Shown one piece after another: positions 48,952 through 60,033 of a stretch of DNA of 64,000 nucleotides. Both the position numbers and the translations under genes were made by a program. Position 1 is the first letter of the stretch. Every line of letters begins with the position of its first letter. The stretch lies in assembly GCF_001638985.1 (NCBI RefSeq), contig NW_017265164.1:186001-250000 (forward strand). The letters run 5' to 3'. The DNA is from Phycomyces blakesleeanus NRRL 1555(-) (lineage: Eukaryota; Mucoromycota; Mucoromycetes; Mucorales; Phycomycetaceae). The notes beneath the pieces were generated by a model. It saw nothing but the letters and a program-made list of their open reading frames with translations, ran no database searches and had not been told where the DNA came from.

Positions 48952-50027
48952 TTAATTGGCCGATTCAGTGGTGGTGGTGCTGGACTTGGCAGCCTTGGTG
49001 GACTTGGTAGCCTTGGCAGTCTTGGTAGATGATTTGGGTGTCTTTGTTACGACGAATTTTTTGATCTGAGCATTGTATACTTCCATCTTTTGAGCATATT
49101 CGATTCTATTTTGGTGTGCAATATCTTCATATTTCTATTGAATTTGTTTTACATAAAATAGAGTAAAAAGGTTTTTTGAGTACTATGGTTCACAATTAAT
49201 GCATATGGATTATCTCTCCATTTTCTTTTTCTTTTTTTCAAAAAAATAATTATAAATATATAGATAAATTAGAAACCTTTTTCTCCTCAGGTGAAAGCGA
49301 AGCATAAGCCTTTCCGGCTTCTAAAGACTGGCTAGACGTGGTGTTGCCGATAAATCTCTCGGGATGTTCTTTGCGGTAATGGTTTAAGAATACCAAATAG
49401 GAGTTCGCGGGCTTCAAGGGTTCCTTGGGATCTCTGACAGTCTTGAGCTTGTACTTTTTTCTCAGCAGATTTTCCTCATAGATTTGCTGAGGTGTGGCTT
49501 CCATAATGATCTGTTCGAATGCCTGGTCGTGTTTTGCTGCCTCTTTGGCGAACTTGTCAGTATAGACTTTTTTGTCGGCTTCTGACATTTTGTTCCAGTC
49601 AATCGCAAGTTGCTTTGTCAATACTGTGACCGAGTCGGGCTTGCTTTCCTTTAATTTTTCTTTGAGGTGATCACGAAGGAAAACTTGCCAGCCTGAACGA
49701 GGTCTGACGGGTACATTTTCAAACACTTTTTATTTTTTATTTTTATTGTTTGTTTATTTGTATGTGTAGATGGTAGATTGCATTGTTGTTGTTCGTTTTT
49801 TTTTTTAGTATAATTAAAACAATTAGACAGAAAATTTCAAAAAATAAATAAATAGAGACGCGTTTCGACTTTTTCTCTTTTTTTTTTTTATATATAAATA
49901 TTTTATTTTAAGAGTTGAACTTACGACTGGTGAACTTCTTGGGATTAAGGGATTTAGATGTCAAGTAGGTACGTGAAAGTGTAACATTGACAGGCAAGAG
50001 TGTAAGTTTACGAAGTGATGAGAGCAT
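48952..50027 (-). CDS. Mitochondrial HMG-box protein, Abf2/TFAM-like
   Basis: Probable mitochondrial DNA packaging protein. Exons 49925-50027, 49277-49725 and 48952-49134 give 244 residues. The first 34 residues (MLSSLRKLTLLPVNVTLSRT) are rich in Arg/Ser/Leu without acids, a typical mitochondrial presequence. Two HMG boxes follow: about 40-105 (VRPRSGWQVFLRDHL to YTDKFAKEAAKHD) and about 130-205 (KEPLKPANSYLVFLNHYRKE to KKYEDIAHQNRIEYA). The tail is Lys/Thr/Ala-rich (TKTAKATKSTKAAKSS), resembling histone-H1-like DNA-binding tails. Intron 2 starts with GTTTCT, an unusual donor, but phase and the HMG helix demand it. A nuclear HMG protein is less likely because of the presequence. Confidence 0.88.
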
Positions 50028-50376
50028 TGTGTAGTATTGTTGTTGTTATTAAAAAAGAAGAAGAAAGACAGATATCACACAAATACACACAAAGAAAAAT
50101 AATAAAGGTATTTGACGTTCCTTTTCGTCTTTATTAAATTTCATTATAATATTTTATATACTATTTATTTATTTATTTATTTATTTATTTACGTTTAGCC
50201 TCTCAGTATTAATAGGGTGTTGTGTGACTTACTTTTATTTTATTTTATTTATTGAAATTTGATAAGCTTACAAGCCTAAAATCACTCCTGATAAAATGAA
50301 TATCCAATTTACCTCTCTTTTTCTTATTCTTATTTATTTATTTATTTATTTATTTGATTTATATTTAGTTATCTTT

Positions 50377-50415
<39 letters not shown>

Positions 50416-50945
50416 TACATTCTGCATTAATAAAGTATTGAATTTTAATATGAATTGAAACAATGATACCACACATAGTGCACATAGCACACATAGTTAT
50501 TTTACACAAATTGCCTTGGTTGATTGGAACCTTTTCTTTTAAGGATAAAGAAAAATTGATCAATTAATTGAGCAAGTAAAATAAAATTAAAGTACAAAAT
50601 GTGTATAGAATTGGTAGACAATTGAGTTCTTGTATTCTTATACTAATATTATTCTGCTTTGAACAATTCCCACAATCAATAATGCAAAGATGCTGAGGTC
50701 AAAGATTTTTATTTAAAAAGAAAAAAGAAAAAAAAGTAAAAATGTGATGACCTCAATTTCATTTTAAATCACCGCAGCTGAGCTCAGCACACACACACAC
50801 ACACAGACACACACTTTCTTTTTTTTTTTTTTTTTTTTTTTTGCTTTTGCTTTTGCTTTTGCTTCCCTTTTATATATATTATATAATATAATATAATATA
50901 ATATAATATAATATATTATTTTCTTCTTCCTTATCATACTTTACC
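50028..50945. other. Divergent region between HMG gene and Q/G-rich gene
   Basis: 918 bp with AT tracts near 50381-50409, a T21 run (about 50820-50841), a TTTTGC tract and a long ATAAT tandem just before the next gene (50875-50919). Serves as promoter for both genes; no coding potential seen. Confidence 0.5.
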
Positions 50946-51734
50946 ATGGATAATAACCCATTCCGTAGTCGAAATGAGTTTGGAGTTCCTCATCAACAAA
51001 ACTATCCTTCATCAGTTGGACCTCCTGCTATTCAGCAAAACTTGGTGAATACAGAGACTTGGAATACTCCTTTTAATACGAACCAGCCTTGGTCACCTCA
51101 ACCAGGTTCTTTTCAATTACAACAACAACAACAGCAGCAGCAGCAGCAACAACAACAACAAGGTGGAGGATTAGGATTAGGATTAGGAGGAGGAGGAGGA
51201 GGAGGAGGAGGGTTTGGAGGGGGGCTAGGGTACCAGACTTCTGGACTATCTACATACCCTCAACAGACAGGACAACTTTCTTCACCTGGCTATGCTACTA
51301 CGTCCTTGCAGTCTCCTCTATTTCAGTCGTCTGCTCAATACAATCAGCCCTATTCGTCAAACTTTCAACAACAGCCAATTCAACAACAGCCAATGCAATC
51401 TATGCAACCGCAACAACAGCACCAACAGCAACCGATGCAAGGATTTTCTCAGCAGTACTCACAGCCACAACAACAACAACAACAACCACAACAATCGTTT
51501 TACGGGCAACAATCATTTTCTGCTTTTCAAGACCCAATGAACCCTTATATTCCTCCCAACTTTGGACAATCGACTCAACAAAGTCTACAGAATCAACCCA
51601 GGCACCCTCCTGTGGACGCAAGTGCGTTGTTAAAGGCCGGAGCTGTTCGCAAAGTACAATGTCCGGTGTGCCAAAAGACCTTGGAGGGTGATGATCCTGC
51701 AATCAATCACCATGTTAATGAACACTACAATTAA
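50946..51734 (+). CDS. Gln/Gly-rich protein with C-terminal CCHH zinc finger
   Basis: 262 residues, single exon, start context ACCATGG. The N-terminus MDNNPFRSRNEFG carries an NPF tripeptide, the ligand of EH domains in endocytic adaptors. The middle is dominated by Gln runs (from about residue 58) and a Gly run (about 73-94), encoded by CAA/CAG and GGA repeats that are likely variable in length. The final 26 residues contain CPVCQKTLEGDD and HHVNEHYN, a C-x2-C then H-x3-H arrangement like a single ubiquitin-binding (UBZ-type) finger. An NPF motif plus a UBZ-like finger suggests an adaptor in endocytosis or ubiquitin recognition. This is inference; no full-length homologue is recognised. Confidence 0.8.
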   Translation: MDNNPFRSRNEFGVPHQQNYPSSVGPPAIQQNLVNTETWNTPFNTNQPWSPQPGSFQLQQQQQQQQQQQQQQGGGLGLGLGGGGGGGGGFGGGLGYQTSGLSTYPQQTGQLSSPGYATTSLQSPLFQSSAQYNQPYSSNFQQQPIQQQPMQSMQPQQQHQQQPMQGFSQQYSQPQQQQQQPQQSFYGQQSFSAFQDPMNPYIPPNFGQSTQQSLQNQPRHPPVDASALLKAGAVRKVQCPVCQKTLEGDDPAINHHVNEHYN

Positions 51735-52072
51735 ATAATGTTTCTCCTATCTACTACTACTACTACTACTACTGCTACTACTACTACTATTAATAAGAAT
51801 AGTAATCATAATCATAATCATAATAACAATTGTGGAGATGGTAATAGTGAGAGTGATAATTATTATTATTATTATGATACTACTTTGACTACCTATTTAA
51901 TGATCTACATATTAATGTTAGCTGTGGCATTATATACGCTCTTCAAAATACTTTATTTTGCACGCAGTAAAACCATATATATATAAATAGTGAAATGAAG
52001 AAAAACAAAACAAAATATCTATTCCCACACATCTTCTTTTTTTTTGTTTTGTTTTGTTTCTTCTTGTATTTG
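51735..52072. other. Convergent 3' region
   Basis: 338 bp between stops, with CTA/TACTAC and AATCAT tandem tracts. No gene. Confidence 0.55.
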
Positions 52073-52701
52073 TTAGTGGCATTGGATAGACCGATCAGTA
52101 GAAAGGCGGTTTGCAAACAGATAATGGCCGATTCCTGCACCAACCACGATGGCCAACATTAGGTATCCATTGTAGGTCATAAACACCAGCATTATCCAGA
52201 AACTGAGGGCAACCAAGACAGCATAGAGGCTAGACCTAATCAATGAACGATTTCTACATATAAATATATATATATATATATATACAAATGTTTGGAATTT
52301 CAATACAAAGCAATTAATATTCAATATATAAATATAAACATTACCCTTGTGTTTTGGATGAAATGAGAGGAACCGTTTCATTGATGTGGTCGAGTGAGTC
52401 TGATTGAAAAGAGGGCTTTGTTGACCATTTGTGATCAAGAGAATTGGCCTGGGCGCGCAAGAATTCATAAAGAATTGCAATGGCTACCAATGCCAGACTA
52501 GACAGGATGAATTGTGTGACTGAATGAATGTGCCACCATTCAAACACAATGCAGACATCTTGGATATTCCAATTGAATAACATCTATATGATTTTTTTAT
52601 ATGCTTTTAATTATGCTGATAATGATAATAAAGAAAAGAGAGTCCGATTGACTTACACTCATACTGCACATTGGCATTTCATGAGATCCATGGTCGTCCA
52701 T
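52073..52701 (-). CDS. CTR: Ctr-family copper transporter (Ctr2-like)
   Basis: Imports or releases Cu(I) as a trimer. Exons 52657-52701, 52345-52583 and 52073-52253 give 154 residues. The short N-terminus is His/Met-rich (MDDHGSHEMPMCSMSM). TM1 is WWHIHSVTQFILSSLALVA, preceded by LFNWNIQDVC. A cytosolic loop of about 50 residues follows. TM2 holds the Met pair region MLVFMTYNGYLM, matching the MxxxM selectivity motif, and TM3 has the GAGIG glycine packing motif. The tail ends in Cys-His (SIQCH), a common cytosolic copper-binding end in this family. It lies on the same strand as ceramidase and a second Ctr gene. Confidence 0.92.
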
Positions 52702-53355
52702 TTCTTTTTCTTTTGTAAATAAATAAGGAAAGAAAGAAAGAAAATTGGGTTGCTTTAATTTGGATTTGGATTTGATTTACTTTCTATATATATATATATA
52801 TATATATTAGAAAAAATTGAGATATTTTTGCTCGAATGAAACTTGACAGAATAAGACACATAGCACCCTATCTGTTATGTTATCATCTGTATGCCTGGTA
52901 ACTCTGATGATTATGATGACGCCGAATCACACACGCATATGAATATAAATATAAAATGTATATATGTAATGTCTATGCAGACTTTCTGTTTTAACATCTC
53001 TGCGTATTCTGTGCTTATTTGTTTGCTTGATTTGTATCACAAAAAACAAAAAACAAAAACAAAATAAAAGGTGTGGGTGATGACTTTATTTGATATTTTT
53101 TTATAAGGTTAAAAAGAAAAGATTTATATATATATATATTACAAACATGATTTGCTTGTATTTGTCGGTTGGGCTGTTGATTGGCCGGCTGATTGGGTAA
53201 TAATAAGAAAATAAAGAGTAGCAATGCGAAGGAGATGGTGTGTGTTTGAGAGAGAGAGAGAGGATATTGGATATTGGAATGAAATGAGGGATGAAAAATA
53301 TATAAAGGTCTAAAGGCAAACATATGAGAAAGAGAGAAAGAAAGGGTATTTGGTT
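52702..53355. other. Spacer between Ctr and ceramidase genes
   Basis: 654 bp including the Ctr promoter and the ceramidase 3' flank. AT tract near 52784-52808 and GA tract near 53250-53262. No gene. Confidence 0.5.
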
Positions 53356-56300
53356 TTAGATCAATTCAAATTCACTTGAATATCCAGAATGTGGTATGGC
53401 AACTCTAATAAAATAGAATAGAATAAATTAGGGATCAAAATTATTCCTGCTCATGTAAATTATCTCGACTCTTTTGTAATCATTTGCGGTACTTACTTTG
53501 TATAGGGCGTGCGGTGATGGCCAAAGTATCCCAGGCGATAAAAGCCGGCTAAACAAAACAAAAAGAGCATTTTAGATTTATATTGATGTGTATACATATG
53601 TGGATTGATTATTTCCGCCTTGTTGTACGTAGAATATAGATATAAATTACCTGGCGTGTCTTCTCCGCAGTCCCATTCCACAGTAGCTTCTGATTGTCCA
53701 AGGATAGGCATAGTGTATCTCCAGATGAATCTATAAATTTATATATGAGTTTTATTATTGGGTTGTAAAAAAAAAAAAAAAGATAAGCATATATATATAT
53801 ATATTTTTTTTTTAACTTTCTATTATTATTTTTCCGCCTCCACTGCCAAATTTTCTATGGACCAATGCTAATTCCAAATTCTACAATTCCTCAAGCAAAC
53901 AAACAAACAAACAAACAACCAAAAAAGAAAAAGTTATCTACAAACCTTGTATCATAATCATCGTCGGTCTTTATTATTTTCCAATCTCCAGAAGAAGGTT
54001 GTCTATATTCAACTGTCAGATAGGTCTTGTCGAGCATGCCGTCATTTCTCGGATTTCCGGCCACAAAACTAGCCGTGATTGTTAGTGCCTTGCGCCGTCT
54101 ATAGACAGGTGCTACGTTTCGCACGACATCTCCAAATTGGTGAAATAGCTTGGGCCGATCTGCGCCTTGTCGTGGTGAGAAATCATACGACGCATTGACA
54201 TAGTTGGGCAATTGTTCTGAGTCTAGTATAGGCTTTCCAGAAGCCATCGAACTAACGAGTTCTCCAAATACTTTAATATAAGCATCTAGAGTGTAAGGAC
54301 CATAAGGTGTCTAAGCAGAATAATATATAAAAAAAAATTAGAGTTTTTTTTTTGAGTTTAATAAATTTACACCCAATATATATATATATATATGTATATA
54401 ACCATGGCAATAAATTAAAATAATAAAGATTTTGAGAAATAGGGAACGAGATATATTTACTGAGCCGCCTTCATAACGTTGCATTTGATACTCTTCAAAA
54501 GTGGTACAATAGGACTATCAAATATATATATATATATATATATTAGAGTGGTCAGTACGCTTACCCTGATTAATACATATTTCTTCTTTATTCTATATAA
54601 AAATATATTACACTATGGTTGTACAAGTACAGAGTACAATCTTTAAAAAAAAGCAATATATATATATGTATATGTATATATGTGTATATGTATGTTCTTC
54701 TTCAATTCTTTAATTCTTACCGCATATCCATTTGCAGGGCCTGTGTGTAGTACGACCGTGTCATTGTTGCCTAGACCCTGGGCAATCAGATTCTGCCTGA
54801 CCGAGCGTCTCAAACGCCTGCCACTCATGGTAGAAAATTCTGATGGTACGCCAATGATGTACACATTACCCATCCGCAAGAGCTGGACGTCAAGGATCTT
54901 TGGTTGCCAATCAAATGGATACTTGATTTCTCCTGTGTTGAGTAGGATTGCCTTTGGTGCCTGGCATTCCTTTTGTCTCTGGGTCGGTTTCTTTACGAGA
55001 TCTTTGGCTATATCCCAAAAGAAGGTTCCTTGAGTAGTGTTCTATTTTACAAGGCAAACAAATAATTATGCATATAATTCATTTAATTTCATTATTATTA
55101 TTATTATTATTATGATCTTTTTACCTGATAGAATCCATCAATAGCAGGTCCATCCGTTGTTCCTGCAGCTACAGGTTACAAAATAAACGCACACACACAG
55201 ATATATATATATATATAGTTTTTCAATTAATACAATACAATACAATATAGTAAAGTACGTAATTGATATAAAAACAAGTCTTACCAAATGAATAACCCTA
55301 TTGTTTTGTTATTCATATACCAAAATTAGTCTTTGAATATTTATATATAGCTTGGAAACAGACACCTAAAAAAAAATCATTAGCTAATTCTTACCATGGC
55401 TGGATCGCACAGCAAGCCTTTTGTTCCATTGGCTGTGATGACCACTTCTTTTGTAATATCCCAATATTTCTGGCGGAAATCAACCTTGCCTTGTACGGAT
55501 ATAGGAACAGGTACGGATGCGGATGTAGATGCGGATGCGGATACGGAAGCGGGAATTGCTTTTCCCTTTCTTTTTTGACCAAACAATTCTAATGCTCTGG
55601 TGGCCTGGTTTTGTCCAATGATACGATTAGACTCGAAATGCCCAATCTTCCAGCCTGGTCCTCTATTTTATTATTATTAAACAAATAGGTCAATTTACCG
55701 CAGTTATTTTAGCACACTATATGTATGTATGCATGCATGTATGTATGTACGTATGTACGTATGTACGTATGTATGTATATATTCTTATAACCTACCGTCC
55801 AATGCATTTGGAGGATCCAGGACAGATTGAATCACGCGACCCGTCGCATGGGATATCAGTCTCGGTACAAAAGGCACCGAGGGTATTTGGACTGACATCG
55901 GCACCATTGGATTGTGTAAAGGCAGCAACAAACGGACCTTTACCAGGTAGACTGTCAGGATTCATTGTGCGTTCTGCTGCATAGGCCGCAAATCCCTTGT
56001 TGTCACCGTTGATAAGCCGGTTTGTGTTATTGATTGACACACCATGAACTGGAAACCTATCAAGATTATTTAATTTAATTAAATTAAATATATATATATA
56101 TATATATATATAAATATTACCAGGTGATGAGACCAAGTGGTTGACCATCTCTTGCTCTAAAGCCAAGTAGACTCATGTCTTTATCTACATTGTGTTTATA
56201 TCTTGCTCGCTCTTCTTCTGGATTTAGTAGGTATGCACTAGGAGATCTGTTGATGTTTGTGTCCAAGAGTTCGCCAAGATTGTAAACAACATTGCCTTCC

Positions 56301-56877
56301 TGAAGGTTGTCGTGAGCTATCTGAATTGATTTTACTATGCCTTGGACCATTGGCTGTACTGTTTCTTCTATCCAACCAAGTACCGAGATCTCATACAGAG
56401 CTAGACACACACAAATAGTTAAATAAAATGATTAGTAATTTGATAACAAAGAACAATAAGTTTGTATATAAAGAGGTGTTCTCACTTACTGTATTGCAGG
56501 AATCCACCCATACCACTGTGGGAATGTGTACTGGCTAGCATGATGTTCTTTTCGGTATAGACATCTTCGCCGTAGATTTCCTGCAGACTCGAGACGACTC
56601 TTTGTTTGACGATATCGCCCATGGACTGAGTGTCGGTGTTGACGATGGTGATTCGATTGCCCGAGACTGGATCTAGAACGGTGTATGCTCTGGAGTACAG
56701 ACGTTGGGCCAGACCTTGGCCTGTCTGTCCATGTTTGGCATAACCCATCATCATAATCTGTACAATTGGGCCAGTAATGTCTGCTATTCCAGTTCCGACC
56801 TGGTATCCCACCTGAGTAGGCTGACCAGCCAGAAGGTGGAACAATAATTCGAACAGAAAGAATGTACGGGGTAACAT
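53356..56877 (-). CDS. Neutral/alkaline ceramidase
   Basis: Zinc amidase that splits ceramide into sphingosine and fatty acid, secreted or facing the lumen. Twelve exons, all in phase: 56490-56877, 56121-56400, 55796-56056, 55395-55662, 55285-55297, 55125-55168, 54721-55041, 54461-54514, 53946-54310, 53651-53730, 53497-53548, 53356-53404; 724 residues, normal length. The hydrophobic start LPRTFFLFELLFHLLAG is a likely signal peptide. Then GTGIADITGPI, THSHSGMGGFLQY (zinc ligands), GADVSPNTLG with the presumed nucleophilic Ser, GYSFAAGTTDGPA, and TTFEEYQMQRYEGGS. GYSF is encoded by a 13 nt microexon. ATG at 56877 gives the signal peptide directly. The last exon encodes only VAIPHSGYSSEFELI. 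Confidence 0.95.
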
Positions 56878-57356
56878 GTACAAGATATCGATTTATTTAT
56901 TTATTTATTTATTTATTTTATTATATAAAGTGAAAGGGAGAAAAAATAATAAAAAATAAGAGAGCAAAAGAAAAGGATAGGATATGCAAGTTAAAATGAA
57001 AGAAAGAAAGAGAGAAAGAAAGAGAAAAGATAATGCCAGATGATGATATTTTTGTCACTCACTATAAATGAGAAGGAAAAAATAAATAAATAAATAAATA
57101 AATAAATATTAAAAATATTAAAAATATTAAATATTAAATATACAAATACATACATTACATACATACAAAATCTAAATATATTTTATTCTTACTTGCCCCT
57201 TTTGTATATATATATATATATATATTATCTCCCCCAAATAAATAATAGTAATAATAGTAGTAGTAGTAGTAGTAGTAATATAGACAGACAGGTAGGCAGG
57301 CACAGACAGGCACAGACAAAACACATAGGTACACAAGCACAAGCACAAAAACACAC

Positions 57357-57387
<31 letters not shown>

Positions 57388-57681
57388 GGAACAAGCACAG
57401 ACATACTTCCCCCTCTCTTCACTCACTCAGACTCACATGGATATATAGATACCAACTCCTTTTTTTTGTAGTTGGTTCTAGAAGAAAGATAATAATATCA
57501 CTTGTAAATTCATTGTTGCTTGGACTATTATAAAACAAGGGAGATATGTTCTATATTGAAAGATATGTGTTTATGATGAGTACCAAAATGAAGACATGAA
57601 GAGTCCAAGAAAGAAATATAAAGAGATATCTATATCTATATTCAATTGTTTCAAATGGTTAGAATGTAACATATTTTTGTT
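56878..57681. other. Spacer between ceramidase and second Ctr gene
   Basis: 804 bp with TTTA, GAAA, AT, AGT and CACAGACAGG tandem tracts. Holds the ceramidase promoter and the 3' flank of the next minus-strand gene. Open frames here are repeat translations. Confidence 0.55.
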
Positions 57682-58646
57682 TTAGGCTACACGGGTTTGT
57701 TGCATATCATGAGCAAGTTCATATTCATCCTGAGGGACAAACAGGTGTTGAGTTTCTTCCTCTGGTCGTGTAGCATAGCCATAGTCGTTCCTTCGGTCTT
57801 TGTACCCAGCACCACCGGAAAGATTACTACTATATGATTTATATTTCTTTTAATTAAACATAATAATAACAATCTAATTTGACTTACACTTTTGATGATT
57901 TTTTGAATTCAAATACCAATTGCCCACTGGTTAATGCAAATATCTACAGAATTAATCAAAACAATATATATATATATATATATATTGTGTGTTTGTGACT
58001 TCAAATAATAATAATATATACAAAAAAAAAACTTACAATTGTGATAAACAGGCCTGTATTGAAATACATACAGATGAGCATGTACAACAGCCTCAGGGTC
58101 ATTACAATGCCATACAGGGTTGTCTTTAGTAAGATCTGTGGCCAAAGCTTCTTTCCTTTGTAGGTCGCACCATCCAGCCAGTATGTTATTGCACGCTCGG
58201 CCCAACAAATCGCCACAACCAATAAATATCCTAGACCGAGGTGTAAGGGGCTGTCAAGTGTAAAGGACTCGAACAATAGATGAACATTTTGAACCTCTAA
58301 ATAAATAAATAAATAATTATATATATAATTGAATTGAATTGAAGAATAAATACAGAGACATATACAGAGACAGACAGACAGACAGTCAGACAGAGACAGA
58401 GACAGATATATATATATAAAATAAAATAAAATAAAATAAATAATTGAATTTATTATATTGAATGAATGAATGAATTTATTTATTTATTTATTATATTGAT
58501 TGATCAATTGATTGATTGGATATACACAGCTACTATTATGATAATAATGGAAATATTTATTTATATTGTAATGTACTTTACATACAAATAGCTCATATCT
58601 TTTTCTTACCACTGTGAAACCACAACTTTCCTGACATTGAAGCCAT
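57682..58646 (-). CDS. CTR: Ctr-family copper transporter, second copy
   Basis: Exons 58610-58646, 58037-58296, 57888-57943 and 57682-57829 give 166 residues. The N-terminus is very short (MASMSGKLWFHSGE), with two Met. Then VQNVHLLFESFTLDSPLHLG, TM1 LGYLLVVAICWAERAITYWL, a short loop with KGKKLWPQ, TM2 with YMLICMYFNTGLF (MxxxM-like arrangement, Met-Leu-Ile-Cys-Met) and TM3 with TSGQLVFEF. The tail is longer and acidic (RPEEETQHLFVPQDEYELAHD). It is only distantly similar to the Ctr at 52 kb, so the pair is not a recent tandem duplicate. The weakly Met-rich N-terminus suggests an internal-membrane or low-affinity transporter. The Ctr family is well supported; the cell location is inferred. 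Confidence 0.85.
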
Positions 58647-59798
58647 GTTGATTGTATAGGTTATTTGGTATTTGGTAATGGAGATGGACAAAAACAAAAC
58701 ACACAAAAAAAAAATAGATATAAAATTGGTTGAATTTCTTTCTAGTATTCTATTTCAAGGGAGGGGTTCAAAGTTGTTGTTATTGTTGTTGCTGATTACG
58801 ATGCTGTCACTGATTACGATGCTGTCACTGTTGTTAAAAAACAAAAGAAAAAGAAAAAGGAGTGGGTTTAATAGGAGAGTTATGTAATATATAATATATA
58901 TTACAAAGAGAGAAAGAGGGGAGGGAGGGTTGTGAAATACTTACTTTTAATAATAATTTCTTATTCTTCTTCTTGTCGCTGTACAAAATAAAATTAAAGG
59001 GTAATTTTCAGAGGCTAAAACTGTGCTATACACAATGTAAGTGTATTATAAAAGTTAAAGCTTAAGCATGTAGATCCTCCCTCTTTCAATAAATACAAAA
59101 TACAAAGTAAACTTATAGACTATAGATTACAATCCACAGCTATTCAATTATATGTATCTAACCATATCTTTGGAATCATACAGTCACACATATACACATT
59201 TGCCAGCTTTTCTTTTTCTTTATTGCCTTGGTATTTTTAATATCTCTTTGTTTTACTCCACCCCTTTGCATTCACACTGAAGAATTTATAGAATTTTTGA
59301 TAAAGATTCTTTCTCTCTTTATAAAAAAATAAATAAAAAGAATTCAATAGAGAGAAAGGGGAGATTGAGATTGAGATTTTTGTACCTCGAATACGTTGGT
59401 TGAGCCTTATTCGTGCTTTTTATTTGACAATTAAAATTAAACATCCGCTACCTTTGAACTTAAGCTGTCCTTAAATTTTATTTTTTATTTTATATTATTT
59501 ATATAAAACACCAACAGCCTACCAACCCAATACTGACACCACTACACGAACACATATATTACTTACGCACACAATATTACCAGTTGGTAGAATTATTTGG
59601 AATGGTAATTAGGTTGAGTAATTATTATACCATCACTACAATATCAATATCAACAACAACAACAACAAAACCAACTCAAAGAAAATAATAGTAAAAATAA
59701 AATATAAAATAAAATATAAAGATACACAGAGACAGTAAGAACAAGACAAAATGGTAGTATTGGATGATGCCATCCAAGATTCCATTTTTCCTTTTCTT

Positions 59799-59829
<31 letters not shown>

Positions 59830-60033
59830 CATACAAGAACTTCATCATCAAGTTTAGATGAAACCATAAGAAACACACACACACACACAAAAAGAAGAAG
59901 AAGTCTTGTTCAATACACTCGCATACTACACGATTATGTTCCTTTTTTTTTATTTTTTATTTATTTCATCGCTGTACTTTATATTGAACCAAAAAATACT
60001 AATTATTGAATTGATTTCTTTACAAAATAGGGT
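58647..60033. other. Divergent region between second Ctr and SEC27
   Basis: 1.39 kb, AT-rich with AAC and A/T tracts, including a T23/A9 tract at about 59798-59828. AAAATAG ends at 60030, four bases before the SEC27 ATG, and looks like a 3' splice site, so a 5' UTR intron of SEC27 probably ends here. Confidence 0.5.
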
